A stretch of 64,000 nt of DNA from contig NC_080540.1 in assembly GCF_028640845.1 (NCBI RefSeq), forward strand, positions 233,520,794 through 233,584,793, given 5' to 3'. Source of the stretch: Ahaetulla prasina. Lineage: Eukaryota; Chordata; Lepidosauria; Squamata; Colubridae. A program made the position numbers and the translations under genes. Below, one piece after another: positions 12,859 through 23,834 of the stretch. The notes under the pieces are model-generated. The model was not told the origin of the DNA. It worked only from the letters and a program-made list of their open reading frames with translations, and did no database searches. How positions within the stretch are numbered: the first letter of the stretch is position 1; the number at the start of each line of letters is the position of its first letter.

Positions 12859-12976
12859 CACGGGCGTCAAACTTGATTGTGTCATGTGATGTATCGTGAC
12901 ATTTTTTGCCTTTGTGGGGTGGGTGTGGCCTGAATGTGACACATCTGGCTTGTGGGCCACCAGTTTGACACCCCTG
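12859..12976 (+). mobile_element. Short non-autonomous hAT-type element, family 1
   Basis: 118 bp between perfect 8-bp TSDs CAATATAA (12851-12858 and 12977-12984). Ends are CACGGGCGTCAAACTT and CAGTTTGACACCCCTG. Confidence 0.93.
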
Positions 12977-12984
12977 CAATATAA

Positions 12985-13630
12985 AAATCAGTTTAGGGAT
13001 CCAGTGTAAGCACAGATGATTTTTGACAATAGAAAGCTAAAGAGAAATAGTGATTAATGTAGGTGTAAATTACATTCAGCTGATGTTTGCCTCTTCATTT
13101 TTTGCTTTTTTGCTTACTCCTTTCTTTCAGTTGGCATAAAGCATATATCTCAAAGTATGATGTATAAATAATATGTGCATGTATGTGCATGTTTCATAAT
13201 TAGCTTTTATTCTAGGGAATATAAATATGAAGAAACATTAAAAAAATAGGAAACTGGTGGCTTAATACTATGAAGAAGCAGGCAAGATGTTTATGGTGTT
13301 GTTATTTTAAAGGCAACATCATGTGTTGAGAGAACCAACAGGGGACAGGATTTTATTTACCTTTTTCCTCCCCTCCTTGGCCCTGGGACTCTGTTAAATA
13401 CAAAAGCAAGTAAACAAAATTCCCTAAGGAAGCCCAATAAACCACAAGTCATGCCTAACCCTTCCCCAGCCCTGTGTTGTAAACAGCAGGTGGAACTTAT
13501 GGCTAGTTTTTGTCTGCAAATGCTAACAATTATAGGCAATTTTTCATTTTGATGGAGAAAGCAGGTATTAAGGCAGAGAGAAAAAGGAAAGAAAAAAAAA
13601 TGATGGCAGGAAGAATAAAAACTAGCCACA
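12985..13630. other. Non-repetitive DNA, no gene seen
   Basis: No repeat family or exon recognised. Purine-rich toward the end, running into the GA microsatellite. Confidence 0.5.
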
Positions 13631-13648
13631 ATGAGAGAGAGAGAGAGG

Positions 13649-13682
<34 letters not shown>
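13631..13682. repeat. (GA)n microsatellite
   Basis: About 26 GA units with one GGGG interruption near 13647. Confidence 0.97.
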
Positions 13683-13685
<3 letters not shown>

Positions 13686-13794
13686 CCCAAGTGTCTTATT
13701 CAATCCCAGGTCGACAACCTAACATGAATGTAGAGTGCTAGGTAGCTCCTTTTCATCCCCTTGAGTAAGATCTAATTGTCTCTGTACTGTCTGT

Positions 13795-13990
13795 TGGCAG
13801 ATGCAGTTTCTACATAACAACAGCCCCGAGACAGAGCGGCTTGATTAATGCCTCCAGCTGTCATATGCCCCATTATCTGTGCATTTGCATAACTTAATGG
13901 TTTAGGACAGGGGAGAAAGGATGCTTAATTTAATGTTTAGCAGGCCCTTGATAGCTGAATAATTTAAGAACTGTCAAGGGAGGTCAGTCC
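13795..13990. promoter_or_regulatory. Candidate conserved non-coding (enhancer-like) stretch
   Basis: Non-repetitive, balanced composition, densely packed with homeodomain and POU-like core motifs: GATTAATGCC (13841), ATTTGCATAACTTAAT (13882), TTTAATG (13930), plus a CAGCTG E-box (13856). No open frame. It resembles deeply conserved developmental enhancers, but conservation cannot be seen from one sequence. Confidence 0.35.
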
Positions 13991-14304
13991 TACAGCAATA
14001 CAGCAAGACAGCTATAATTTCTGCATAATATTATTCTCTGGCTTAGGAGAAGAGAAGTGGGAGATGATGATGAAGGGGTGTCTCTGTATATGTGTGTGAG
14101 AGAGAGTATGCATGTGTACACAAAAGAACAACAGTGCCTGAAAGGAAGTATTATTTTTTGGATACATAAACTCTCCCGATGTAGCAGTTAGACAAGCATA
14201 TACTATAAGCTTATGTGTGAAAACAGCCTTTAGGGAAAGGGTTAATAGCTTGCAACCCCCTCCCTCCCCCCTCCCCCATCACCAATTTGCTGAAGGGGAG
14301 AAAA

Positions 14305-14540
14305 ACAGAATTTACTCAAATTCAACTAACAGCTCAACATGCTTTGAACAGGAAACGCTCTCAGTTTCATTAGATACTAATGAATATTATTAAGCTAATC
14401 TGCCATTTGTTTTCTAATTATGCATCACAAGGCACCACAGTGGCAGCTGAGGCAGCTGCCAGAATACATTTATTTTTATTCCTACATTGCATTTCCTGAC
14501 TGAATCGAGCAGGAAATGATTAGGATGACTTGAAAAAGGA
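14305..14540. promoter_or_regulatory. Candidate conserved non-coding (enhancer-like) stretch
   Basis: Non-repetitive, with many ATTA/TAAT cores (TACTAATGAATATTATTAAG at 14376; CTAATTATGCATCA at 14415) and a near-palindromic double E-box GGCAGCTGAGGCAGCTGCC at 14443. Composition and motif density resemble vertebrate developmental enhancers; the function is inferred. Confidence 0.35.
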
Positions 14541-14779
14541 TAACGGGGGAAACGCTCTCTAAGAGTCTCCTTTCAAATCAGTTAAGTGGTACCCTGGTCT
14601 CATCAGGCTGTTTCATTTGTCTGCTTCAGTGAATGTGCCTGTGAAATGGGAATAGCTATAGCTAATGAAAACAGGTGGTCTTGGGTGAGTTTTCTGATGA
14701 ATTTCACGGATTTCTCCCCAAAGATCCCCATCTTTCATATAGACATATACAAAAAGAGAGGAGGCCAGTGCTATCTCTT

Positions 14780-15365
14780 GCATGTTACATGTAAATGTTG
14801 GAAGAAATGTCCATCTGGGTTCAGTTCCAAGTGGGGAAAAAGACACTGGAAACATGGAGACTGCTTGGAAAGATGGTTTAATGGTGGACAGGAATCACAT
14901 GGCTTGAGTTCCTGAACAGAAAAGGTGATCACATGTTTCAAGGTGTTAGGTGAAGAACCAGGAAAGAAAGGAGAAGAAGAGGAGAACGGAAGAAGAGAAG
15001 GGCAGAAGGGGAGAACAAGATGATGAGTGCCTGAGTTTATTCTCTCTGTGGGGCCCCACCTTGGTGTTTCCTGTTCCTGTATAAGAAATGTACCCTGATT
15101 GGTTGTCAAACTCCCAGGTGGTCTAGGGGTCTTAGCTAACTTTGTAGGTTGTCTCTCAAGCTTGCTTGAGCCTTGCCATGTGGTGAGTTTCTGTTGCTAG
15201 ATGGGTCCTATTGTGTTGCAGATGATGGTCCATTGACAAAGGTGGGGGGAATGAGTGAGCTTGGCTGAGGCCTTAATGGCCCATTGACAAAGGTGGGGGG
15301 GGGAGGCAGGAAGCTACAGGGAACTGTTTTATCCTTAAAACATGTTTCTCCATTTCCCATCCAGG
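14780..15365. repeat. Unclassified interspersed-type sequence with internal duplication
   Basis: A less AT-rich block with a purine-rich tract (14955-15020), a TATA-like 'cctgtataag' (15073) and a duplicated segment: 'ccattgacaaaggtgggggg' occurs at 15231 and 15279, about 50 bp apart. The texture recalls an LTR or other interspersed repeat, but I see no terminal TG...CA pair with a TSD, so the class is open. Confidence 0.3.
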
Positions 15366-15559
15366 GAAACAAAATACTCTGCCCTATTCAATATTTTCCA
15401 AAATATTTCATTTTTCTAGGAGAGGGGTGAGTGCTAACTTTCTACATAAAGAAACATATTTTTTTGGAAAACTCTGATAATTGTCCTGCCACATGCATGG
15501 TTTATATGGAACATTCAAGTCTCTTTAATCTCTTTTTGGGGAAGGTAATTGAGAAGATA

Positions 15560-16110
15560 GTCAGGCTCTGGTTGCAAGGTTACCAGGCTACAAGTTTTGG
15601 GAGTTAGGATTTTGTTAGTTCCACTTCTCCTTGAGCAAGTAGCTCCAAAGGTGAATTGTTGTTGGAGACGTTGGACACTGAAGTACTTCATTATGCAGTA
15701 TTTTAGAGTTCACTCTTTTATGTCATTCAATATCCACATGAAACCACAAGGAGAGGTCATCTGCCAGTTTGGCCTGCTGATAATATTCAGCTATAGATGT
15801 CTACTCTGGACTCATTGGGAGAATGCGGTAGATGTCATGATCTGGAAGCTGTCTAAGTCTGTACGGGAAAAACAACAACCCCAGATTCATACTCTGCCCA
15901 AACAAGATGGAGCGAATGTTGATTCAGAGGATGACTGCTTTTAAGATCATACCATCTTTGGTGATGGGGTTGTGCTGTGCCAGAAAAAGCAGGGTCACTA
16001 TCTGGGCATCCTCCAGGTCTCACAGCCCCTTCCTGAAGTGTGGGGAGTAGAGTGTGGGGCCAGGAAGGCTTTGCATAGCTTTGGCTGATGCATCAATTGT
16101 GGCCTTACTA
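15560..16110 (+). pseudogene. Ancient L2-type ORF2 relic
   Basis: Diverged L2 reverse-transcriptase remains. FNIHMKPQGEV at 15728 corresponds to the conserved FNIYMKPLGE after motif B. Downstream, 'ctatctgggcatcctcc' (15992) corresponds to the NLGVLLD block. Many stops; far older than the L2 copies at 23-33 kb. Confidence 0.65.
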
Positions 16111-16147
16111 GAATGACATGTTCTAATGTACCATTAGTGTAGAATGA

Positions 16148-16218
16148 TTGTTCTACATACCTTTGGAGACTATTTGAAAAATCGTTCTATATACCCTTGG
16201 AGACTATTTGAAACATGA
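16148..16218. repeat. Two-copy tandem duplication of about 35 bp
   Basis: 'GTTCTACATACCTTTGGAG' plus ACTATTTGAAA is repeated as 'GTTCTATATACCCTTGGAG' plus the same tail. Confidence 0.9.
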
Positions 16219-16537
16219 ATAGTCTAGAATTTAGAGGAGTCAGGTGCAAAAAAATCAGGAGCAATGATAGGGTTCAAAAGCACAACAAGTTTCTTCCATG
16301 CTACCTACACACAAGAATCTAATCTATTAACAGTCAAGGCAAATTGGTGCCAGATAAGAGTCAATGAACCTCAAGGGGGGATCGACTTAGGTCTCTTAGA
16401 AGGGTGCAGCGACTCCAAACTGATGATACGTTTGACCTCACTCTCAGGCTCAGTCTGGTCATCTCCTACAAGCGACACAGGTACTCAGTGCTCAGTTTTG
16501 GCACTTTCACATCACATTTCAGCTATGTGAATTTCTG
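16219..16537. other. Non-repetitive DNA, no gene seen
   Basis: An 88-codon open frame here (16264-16530) has no recognisable domain and no flanking splice context. Confidence 0.45.
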
Positions 16538-16770
16538 TTATTTATTTATTTATTTATTTATTTATTAAATTTTTATACCGCCCTTCTCCCAAAGGACTCA
16601 GGGCGGTGTACAGCCAAAGATAAAACACAATACACAAACTATTAAAACCAACAATTAAAACCTAGCAGATTACAAAAAGGCTGATAATTAAAAGTTTAAA
16701 TTTAAAAGTTTAAATTTTTTTAAAAAACCCAGAACAATAAAAACCCCAATTTAAAATTAAACTATTATGC
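16538..16770 (-). mobile_element. L2-type LINE 3' UTR fragment
   Basis: (TTTA)n, then TATACCGCCCTTCTCCCAAAGG and 'ACTCAGGGCGGTGTACAGCC', then the A-rich 3' UTR. Very short, no coding part. Confidence 0.88.
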
Positions 16771-17473
16771 CAGTAAGTTTCTGAGTGCAGTTCAAGGTCG
16801 TGGTTTCCACCTATAAGCCTGGTATCTTTCCCTAACAGCTTCTGTCGGTTCTGTGTAATATAACTAGGGAATACTTGCTAAGTGTTCTTATCTACCTGGA
16901 AGTACAGTGATGTATGAGGCAATGGCAAAGTTCTCTATAGCAGCTCCCCACTTCTGAAAATGGCTCATCCCCTGAAATGTGGCTGGCTCCCACCTTTATG
17001 GTCTTCTTGAAGCAGGTGGAAACATAGCTCTTCCAGCCAGCCTTCGGGAATTGTATTAGTGGTGCTATTTATTTATTTATTTTAGAATGATTTCTAACCT
17101 TTTTATTATTAGTATATTAATTATTTTATTCTGATATGTATCTTCTTTCTAAGGAATAAAATCTCATCATCAAGTGTCTGGCTAGGTATTTTTTTTAGAC
17201 AGGATAGATTATAAAAAGAATGGTAGGATATCATTTTAGAAACAGAAGTTAAAATATATTGGTACTGATAACTGTAGTGAAGACTATCGGAAGGCACTCC
17301 TTTAAACTTTCTTGTATCTTTTGCTTTTTCTCTGATTTCTTTCTTTAGTTTTTATTTTTACTTTCTATTAGTTTGTGTTAGTTTTTATCTTGGCAGTTTC
17401 AAGTCTCATGGACTTTAACTTCCAGAATTCCCCAGCCAACATATTGTCTTTATTTACAGACCTGTTAACTCGA
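16771..17473. other. Non-repetitive DNA, no gene seen
   Basis: No repeat family or exon recognised; a short TTTA run lies at 17066. Confidence 0.5.
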
Positions 17474-17552
17474 TTCCTTCCTTCCTTCCTTCCTTCCTTC
17501 CTTCCTTCCTTCCTTCCTTCCTTCCTTCCTTCCTTCCTTCCTTCCTTCCTTC
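17474..17552. repeat. (TTCC)n microsatellite
   Basis: About 19 uninterrupted units, followed by a short (ATCC)n. Confidence 0.98.
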
Positions 17553-17983
17553 TATCCATCCATCCTTCCTTCTCCTCTCAGCAAAGCCAGCCTGCTTTTC
17601 TTCTAGCTGAGATTGAAGTTGTGCTATATTGGTAACATTTTGAAATGCACCTTCACTCTTCCTTGCTTTGTGTCTTCACTTTTTCTTTGCCTTTTATTGC
17701 TCAATTATTCAATAGATCGTTATTTTTATATTTGATTTTTAAAAATTTAATTGAATGTGAACTGGCCTGAGCACTATTGCATTTAGATTTGGGTTAAGTC
17801 ATTCTTCAGTGATGGAGAAATTAAGTGATGCATTTTTCATGAAGTATAATTATACCGACAGTGCATCATTCAGATTCAGGGATAGGCTATCACTAAATAG
17901 CAATTGTAGGAAACAGCTAGTGCTCTCCAAATCCTCCATTTGAGCTATTCACTTTAGAAAGCAGGATCCTGGATCATATAAAT

Positions 17984-18089
17984 CAGGGGTCTCCAAACTT
18001 AGCAACTTTAAGACTTGTGGACTTCAAGTCCCAGAATTCTGGGACTTGAAGTCCACAAGTCTTAAAGTTGCCAAGTTTGGAGACCCCTG
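17984..18089. mobile_element. Palindromic hAT-type MITE, family 2
   Basis: 106 bp, almost a perfect palindrome: arms CAGGGGTCTCCAAACTTAGC and complement meet at the central CCCAGAATTCTGGG. Flanks ATATAAAT and ATGTAAAC agree at 6 of 8 positions (aged TSD). Confidence 0.92.
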
Positions 18090-19174
18090 ATGTAAACCAT
18101 TGGATTTGTCCACTTGGCAGCTTCTTTTTTTCTTAAAAGGTCATAAGCTAAATGCTTCTGTTGTTGGGGAAAAGTGAGGACAACTCTCATTTTTAGGCAG
18201 CATTTGTGGGGCATATATTTCAATTAGCTACATTCTAGAACGCTGGCCAATTGGTTTATTGATAGGTAATTGTTGCTATTAAATTAATAGATTAGTTTTA
18301 TTTGGGGAGGGTGTCTTATGCTCCAGGGATCTTGTGGAATTATAGTAGTTTGAGTAGCAATCTTTGTAATGATGTTGTTTTACAATTATCTCCTCTTTAG
18401 CTTAGATTGCTAAACTATGAAATGAATCATTCAGATTCCTGGCTCACAAACCTATTTTCCCAGAATTTTCAATAGCTTAAAAAACAAACAAATTTTCAAT
18501 GGTTCTTTGCTATAATGGAATATGAAGTTTGCCATTGACTAGGTTTTGATAATGACCATTTCACTGAATTTGAACAGGGCTGAGGCTTGCACACAAATAA
18601 GGTTGTCAATCCACATGCTAGCCTAATTATTTTTAAGGCTGACATTGATGATGCTGTTTCTGCATGTTCCAAACCAACAGATTGGAACAACAGCTGGCGC
18701 AAGGACATAAAGGTTTTCTCCAAGGTAACACTCCAGGGAAATGGTAAGAATAAGAAAGGAGGAGGAAGTAATTACATTCGATGGCTTTCTCCAACTGGAT
18801 ACCTCCAGATGTGCTGGACTACAGCTCTCACTTACTGCACACATCTCCAGTGTGATTACTAGAGTTAGTAGGAGTTATAATCTAACACATCTGTAAAACA
18901 TCAGCATTCTGTATTGGAAAAATAAGATGGCTTTGGCAAAGAGATTAATACGAGCACAAGAAGTGTCCAAGAGATGTTCTGGCTTCTTTAGAGAAGGTGG
19001 GCAGATTTTATCTTGGTTTAATTGCATTTCTAAATAACTTCTTAAGCCCTTGACAGAAAGTAAATGTTGTAAGAGAAAGCAGGTATTGTTTTGTTTCATA
19101 GGAACCACATCTGTTCCATTTAAAGGAATAACTTTCTTTAGCTTATAGGTTGAAAATTATATGTTGATCTAGCC
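18090..19174. other. Non-repetitive DNA, no gene seen
   Basis: Mostly unremarkable. The part at about 18795-18900 ('ccagatgtgctggactacagctc' ... 'gttataatctaacacatctg') looks like a worn inverted-repeat DNA element, but its ends are not clear. Confidence 0.45.
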
Positions 19175-19307
19175 CAGGGGTGTCAAACTTGTGTCGTTAC
19201 TTGTTGTCATGTGACATATCACGACTTTTCCCCCTTTGCTAAAAGCGGAGTGGGGATGGCCAGCACATGACACATCCGTCCCACGAGCCACGAGTTTGAC
19301 ACTCCTG
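19175..19307 (+). mobile_element. Short non-autonomous hAT-type element, family 1
   Basis: 133 bp; ends CAGGGGTGTCAAACTTG and GAGTTTGACACTCCTG. Flanks ATCTAGCC and ATCTACCT match at 6 of 8 positions. Confidence 0.88.
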
Positions 19308-19846
19308 ATCTACCTTCATAGTGATGATAATGTGAAAAGCAATAAAATGCAAATCTTTAGAGGAACAAGGGAATTATTTTGAAAATAACAATTCCTTATA
19401 ATAATCATAGATCAAACATTCTCAGGGTACAAAGCTATTTGAAAGACCAAGTCAACGTCTATCTTAGAGATATTTGGTGGCTACCACCACTTGAACTTAG
19501 GTCCATAGGGCTCAATATTAACATCTGATGATATTTGTTTTCATATCTGTCATTGCACAGATGTGAGAGGAAAGTTCTCAATTACTTAATAGTCCTCAGG
19601 CCATCCTGAGCCTAGATCAAGAACAACAAATACGAAAATTGCAACTTACAGAAAAAGAACTAAAATCAAGATGAATATTGTGGGAATGATTCCTATTCCC
19701 AAATTCCCTGAAACGTGCACAAAGAAAAAAATAACTGAAAAGCTGAAAAGAAGCATGAATCAACCCGGGCTTCTCCTGGAAATGTAGGACTGCGCCCTAA
19801 ATGTACATAGTACATAAAAACAGGTATTCCACTCTTTTCCATGATC
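19308..19846. other. Non-repetitive DNA, no gene seen
   Basis: No repeat family or exon recognised. Confidence 0.5.
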
Positions 19847-19854
19847 ATGCACAT

Positions 19855-20161
19855 CAGTGGTGAAATTCAATTTTTTTTTTACTACCGGCTCTGTGGGTGT
19901 GGCTTGGTAGGCTTGGTGTGGTGTGGCTTGGTGGGCGTGGTGTGGTGTGGCTTGGTGGGTATGGCTTGGTGGGCGTGGCAGGGGAAGGATACTGCAAAAT
20001 CCCCATTCCCACCCCACTCCAGGGGAAGGATACTGCAAAATCCCCATTCCCACCCCACTCTGGGGCCAGTCAGAGGTGGCATTTGCTGGTTCTCCATACT
20101 ACTCAAAATTTCCGCTATCCGTTCTCCAGAACCTGTCAGAACCTGCTGGATTTCACCTCTG
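19855..20161 (+). mobile_element. Non-autonomous hAT-type element, family 3
   Basis: 307 bp flanked by a perfect 8-bp TSD ATGCACAT (19847-19854 and 20162-20169). Ends CAGTGGTGAAATTCAA and TTTCACCTCTG. The interior carries a GT-rich minisatellite of 'GTGTGGCTTGGTGGGC'-like units (19894-19980) and a duplicated 'AAGGATACTGCAAAATCCCC' (19986 and 20025). Other copies: 38813, 41732 and 60695; a shorter relative is at 46639. Confidence 0.94.
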
Positions 20162-20224
20162 ATGCACATGCCATTTCAGTTCAGTTACTATCGCCCCTAT
20201 AAGCTGGACCTGACAAAGAAGCTA

Positions 20225-20620
20225 CAGGTAGTTCTTGACTTACAACAGTTCATTAGTGACAGTTCAAAGTTGCAAAGGCACTGAAAAAAGTGACTTGGCC
20301 GTTTTTCAGATGACCGTTGCAGCATCTCCATGGTCACGTGATCAAAATGTGGCTGCTTGGCAACTGAGTCACATTTATGATGGTTGCAGTGTCCTGGGAT
20401 CGTGTGATCACCTTTTGCAATCCTTCTGACAAGCAAAGTCAATGGGGAAGCTAGATTCACCTAACAATCATGTTATTAATTAAACAATTGTGGTGACTCA
20501 CTTAACAAATGTAGCAAAAAAAAAAAAGGCATAAAAAGGGGGCAAAACTCACTTAACCAATGTCTCACTTAGCAACATGAATTTTGGGCACTATTGTGGT
20601 TGTAAGTCGAGGACTATCTG
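20225..20620. mobile_element. TA-flanked MITE (Tc1/mariner-like termini), family T1
   Basis: Ends CAGGTAGTTCTTGACTTACA and GTCGAGGACTATCTG are inverted repeats; the left flank is TA, the right TG (probably a mutated TA). The interior carries the family text 'acttggcaactgagtcacatttatgatgg' and 'cacttaacaa...gtctcacttagcaac'. Six further copies occur in the window. TA duplication suggests a Tc1/mariner-superfamily transposase in trans; no ORF is present. Confidence 0.8.
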
Positions 20621-21290
20621 TGTGCCTCAATTTATAGGGAGGTAAAGTTGAAAAGTCTTCCAAGGTGCTGGTTCTAATAACAACTCGAAAAGCAGAGCAG
20701 ATAGCAGGTTGGACATCCTCAAGTATCTTTCTCAAATATGGAAGTAAACCTATTCCAGATGAGGAAAAAACCATAGCTCAGGAGCTCATAAAACACTTTG
20801 CATTCAGAAAATACCTATTTCATTCTCGGATATCTCCAGTTATTGCTGAGAATATGTCCTGTCTCAGGCCCTTGAGAATACTATCAGTCACTGCAGGCAA
20901 CTCTGAAATAGATCAGGGGTGGACAGATTCCCTCAGTGGTAATCTTGCAGTGACCATCTATCAGTGCCCTGGCTGTTTAAGCTGCTCCTGTATTGTGCTC
21001 GTGTCAGCTTGACCCCTACGCTGACTTAAGAAAATCTTGTCTTAAGAATGTCAGAATCTTTGATAACAGTTTGTAAGGCATTCAACCTGGACTGCAGGTT
21101 ATCATGCATTCCATTAGGCATTTTCCCTGCCACGGTGCCCTGTCACTTTATGCTTCTGAAGAGCAATGATCAATGGTTTTTTTTCTTCTGAACATATCTA
21201 CTTTGATATGTAGAGGTTCATGCAAATGTGCACACACACACATACACATAGAGAAATAAATACACACACTCACACCTTAAATGAAAATAA

Positions 21291-21295
<5 letters not shown>
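20621..21295. other. Non-repetitive DNA, no gene seen
   Basis: A 115-codon frame (20665-21012) has no recognised domain. A CA-rich patch precedes the AT microsatellite. Confidence 0.45.

Positions 21296-21380
<85 letters not shown>
21296..21380. repeat. (AT)n microsatellite
   Basis: About 42 AT units directly abutting the first Penelope terminal arm. Confidence 0.98.
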
Positions 21381-21383
<3 letters not shown>

Positions 21384-21680
21384 GGTCTTGGTTATTCAGG
21401 TTTTCTCCCGCGTAAAATTGGAAGTGTCTTGGCGACATTTCGACGAAGTCTCATTCGTCATCTTCAGGCTTCATCTTTGTGCTCCTGGGAGCAATGTGTG
21501 ATCGCAGCTGTTTCTTCCTTTTTCTTTTCTTTTCATCATCTTCAAGCTGAAGCCTGAAGATGACGAATGAGACTTTGTCGAAACGTTGCCAAGACACTTC
21601 CAATTTTACACGGGAGAAAACCCGAATAACCAAAGACCTACATACAAACACCCGTGAAAACCTCAGAAAACATACATACA

Positions 21681-21746
<66 letters not shown>

Positions 21747-22072
21747 TATATTTGTTTTCTGAGGTTTTCGGTGTTTGTATGTAGGTCTTGGTTATTCGGT
21801 TTTCTCCAGCGTAAAATTGAAAGTGTCTTGCCGACGTTTGACGAAGTCTCATTCGTCATCTTCAGGCTTCATCTTTGTGCTCCTGGGAGCAATGTGTGAT
21901 CGCAGCTGTTTCTTCCTTTTCTTTCTTTTCATCATCTTCAAGCTGAAGCCTGAAGATGACGAATGAGACTTTGTCGAAACGTTGCCAAGACACTTCCAAT
22001 TTTACGAGGGAGAAAACCCGAATAACCAAAGACCTACATACAAACACCCGTGAAAACCTCAGAAAACATACA

Positions 22073-22138
<66 letters not shown>

Positions 22139-22380
22139 TATATTTGTTTTCTGAGGTTTTCGCGGGTGTTTGTATGTAGGTCTTTGGTTATTCGGGTTTT
22201 CTCCCGCGTAAAATTGAAAGTGTCTTGCCGACGTTTCGACGAAGTCTCATTCGTCATCTTCATCATGCATTGCTCCCAGAAGCACGAAGCTGAAGCCTGA
22301 AGATGACGAATGAGACTTCGTCAAAACGTCGCCAAGACACTTCCAATTTTACGCGGGAGAAAACCCGAATAACCAAAGAC

Positions 22381-22430
<50 letters not shown>

Positions 22431-22431
22431 T
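21381..22431. mobile_element. Array of inverted Penelope-element 3' ends
   Basis: Three tandem hairpin units (21381-21660, 21755-22062, 22147-22382). Each is a minus-strand copy and a plus-strand copy of the same ~120-bp terminus, meeting head to head through a short core ('tgtgatcgcagctgtttcttcc'). Each plus arm runs CTGAAGATGACGAATGAGAC, ACTTCCAATTTTAC, GAGAAAACCCGAATAACC, then into (ATAC)n(AT)n or (AC)n. The same terminus ends the coding copies at 22432 and 27395, so the array consists of extremely 5'-truncated copies. Penelope-like elements are known for inverted and tandem partial copies. Confidence 0.82.
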
Positions 22432-23185
22432 CTGAGGTTTTTGCCTGTGTTTGTATGTAAGTCTTTGGTTATTTGGGTTTTCTCCCGCGTAAAATTGGAA
22501 GTGTCTTGGCGATGTTTCGACGAAGTCCCATTCGGCATCTTCAGGCTAGGTGTTTACAGCTTCGTGCTTCTAGGAGAAATGTGTGATCACAGCTGTTTCT
22601 TCCTTAACTGCTAGTGGGGGTTTGAAATGATTGGTTGGGAGTTTGGCTGTGTTCTGATTGGGTGGAGGTGTGTTCTGATTGGGTGGGGGTTTGGCTGTGC
22701 TCTGATTGGATGGTGGGGTTGGCTGTGCTCTGATTGGCTGGGGGTGTATTCTGTTTGGGGGGGCTTGGTTGTGCTCAGGTTGGTCTGAGATGCAGGGGGA
22801 TTTGAGTTGGTGAGCTGCATTGCTGTTGTTTGGCTTCGCGTTCATGGTCATGCTACATCTTCATGGTGGGTGTCAGTCTGCTGCATGTATGGATTGGAGG
22901 GGTGTGAAATGGCTAATGATGCAGCTGCGGTCTGGCTTCTGGTCCGTGGTCATGCTTTATCATCGGTGTGGGTTTGAGTTTGCTTTCTGCGTGGATGTGT
23001 GGTGGTGACATGCTGTGTGGCACTTGTGAATGTGGGTCTTGCGTCATTCTTCATGTTAGGGACTCGTTTGTCGATAAGGGTGGGTTTCCAAATGGCTGGT
23101 AGGCGGGAGGTATCATCTCATTTATTCATGCTGTGTGGGTGTTTTTCTATCTCGATGGCTTCTCTGATTATTCTGTTGTTAAAGT
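22432..23185 (-). mobile_element. Penelope-like element, minus-strand partial copy
   Basis: Read on the minus strand this starts in the GIY-YIG C-terminus (FNNRIIREAIEIEK at about 23185-23140) and continues through the low-complexity C-terminal tail (minisatellite with NQSEH/NQNT-type codons, 22630-22780) to the 3' terminal arm at 22432-22560. It is the inverted counterpart of 26881-27490. Confidence 0.85.
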
Positions 23186-23632
23186 CCAAGACAGAGAACA
23201 AGAAAACGGCAAAGCCCTCCTCCCATATATAAAAGGTACCACAGATAGAATCAGCAAGATCCTCCACAAACACAACATCAAGACAGCATTCTGCATAAAC
23301 CGAAAAATATCCACCATCCTAAGAAACCCCAAAGACAAAATTGAGTTAGAAAATCAAGGAGTATATGAAATCCCATGCACCGCCTGCAGCACCACATACA
23401 TCGGACAAACCAATAGAAGAATAAGTGCACGCATTGAAGAACATAAAAACTCATTCAAAAAAGAGGAATCAACTTCTTCCCTGGTCCAACACCTTAAAGC
23501 CACAGGACATAAAATTGACTTTAAAAATACAAGAACTATCGCCAAAACTGAACACTTTAATAACAGAATAATCAGAGAAGCCATCGAGATAGAAAAACGC
23601 CCACACAGCATGAACAAACGAGATTTATTTAT
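23186..23632 (+). pseudogene. Penelope ORF: RT thumb end and GIY-YIG endonuclease domain
   Basis: A single open frame of about 149 codons. The first 50 residues (YIKGTTDRISKILHKHNIKT...) match the end of the Penelope RT domain. The GIY-YIG domain follows: GVYEIPC, then TYIGQTNRRISARIEEHKNS, SLVQHLKATGH, and REAIEIEKRPHSMNKRD. The YIG motif, the R and EH that follow it, and the glutamate of REAIEIE are all present, so the nuclease fold looks intact. In family members this domain nicks target DNA for primed reverse transcription. The L2 insertion removes the natural continuation at 26881. Confidence 0.88.
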
Positions 23633-23834
23633 TTTATTTATTTATTTAATTTGATTTTTATACCGCCCTTCTCCCGAAGGACTCAGGGCGGTGTACAGGC
23701 AAAATAAAAACAACAATACAAATATACACAATTTAAATACCCCTAAAAAACTTATTCAAAATTAGCCTGATATTAAAAATCATCATCAATTAAAACCCCA
23801 TTTAAAATTGGTAAAATTCCCTTTTAAAATCCAA

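Noticed and set aside
18587..18862. 91-codon frame as a possible exon
   Set aside because: No domain, no splice-site context, and its 3' part overlaps a worn repeat-like segment.
19841..20284. 147-codon frame with GLVGVVWCGLVG repeats
   Set aside because: Lies in the GT-rich minisatellite of a family-3 hAT-type element and crosses its TSD.
21381..22431. Regularly spaced palindromic repeats resembling a CRISPR array
   Set aside because: Units are about 280 bp, alternate in orientation, are separated by microsatellites and match Penelope termini. Vertebrate context.
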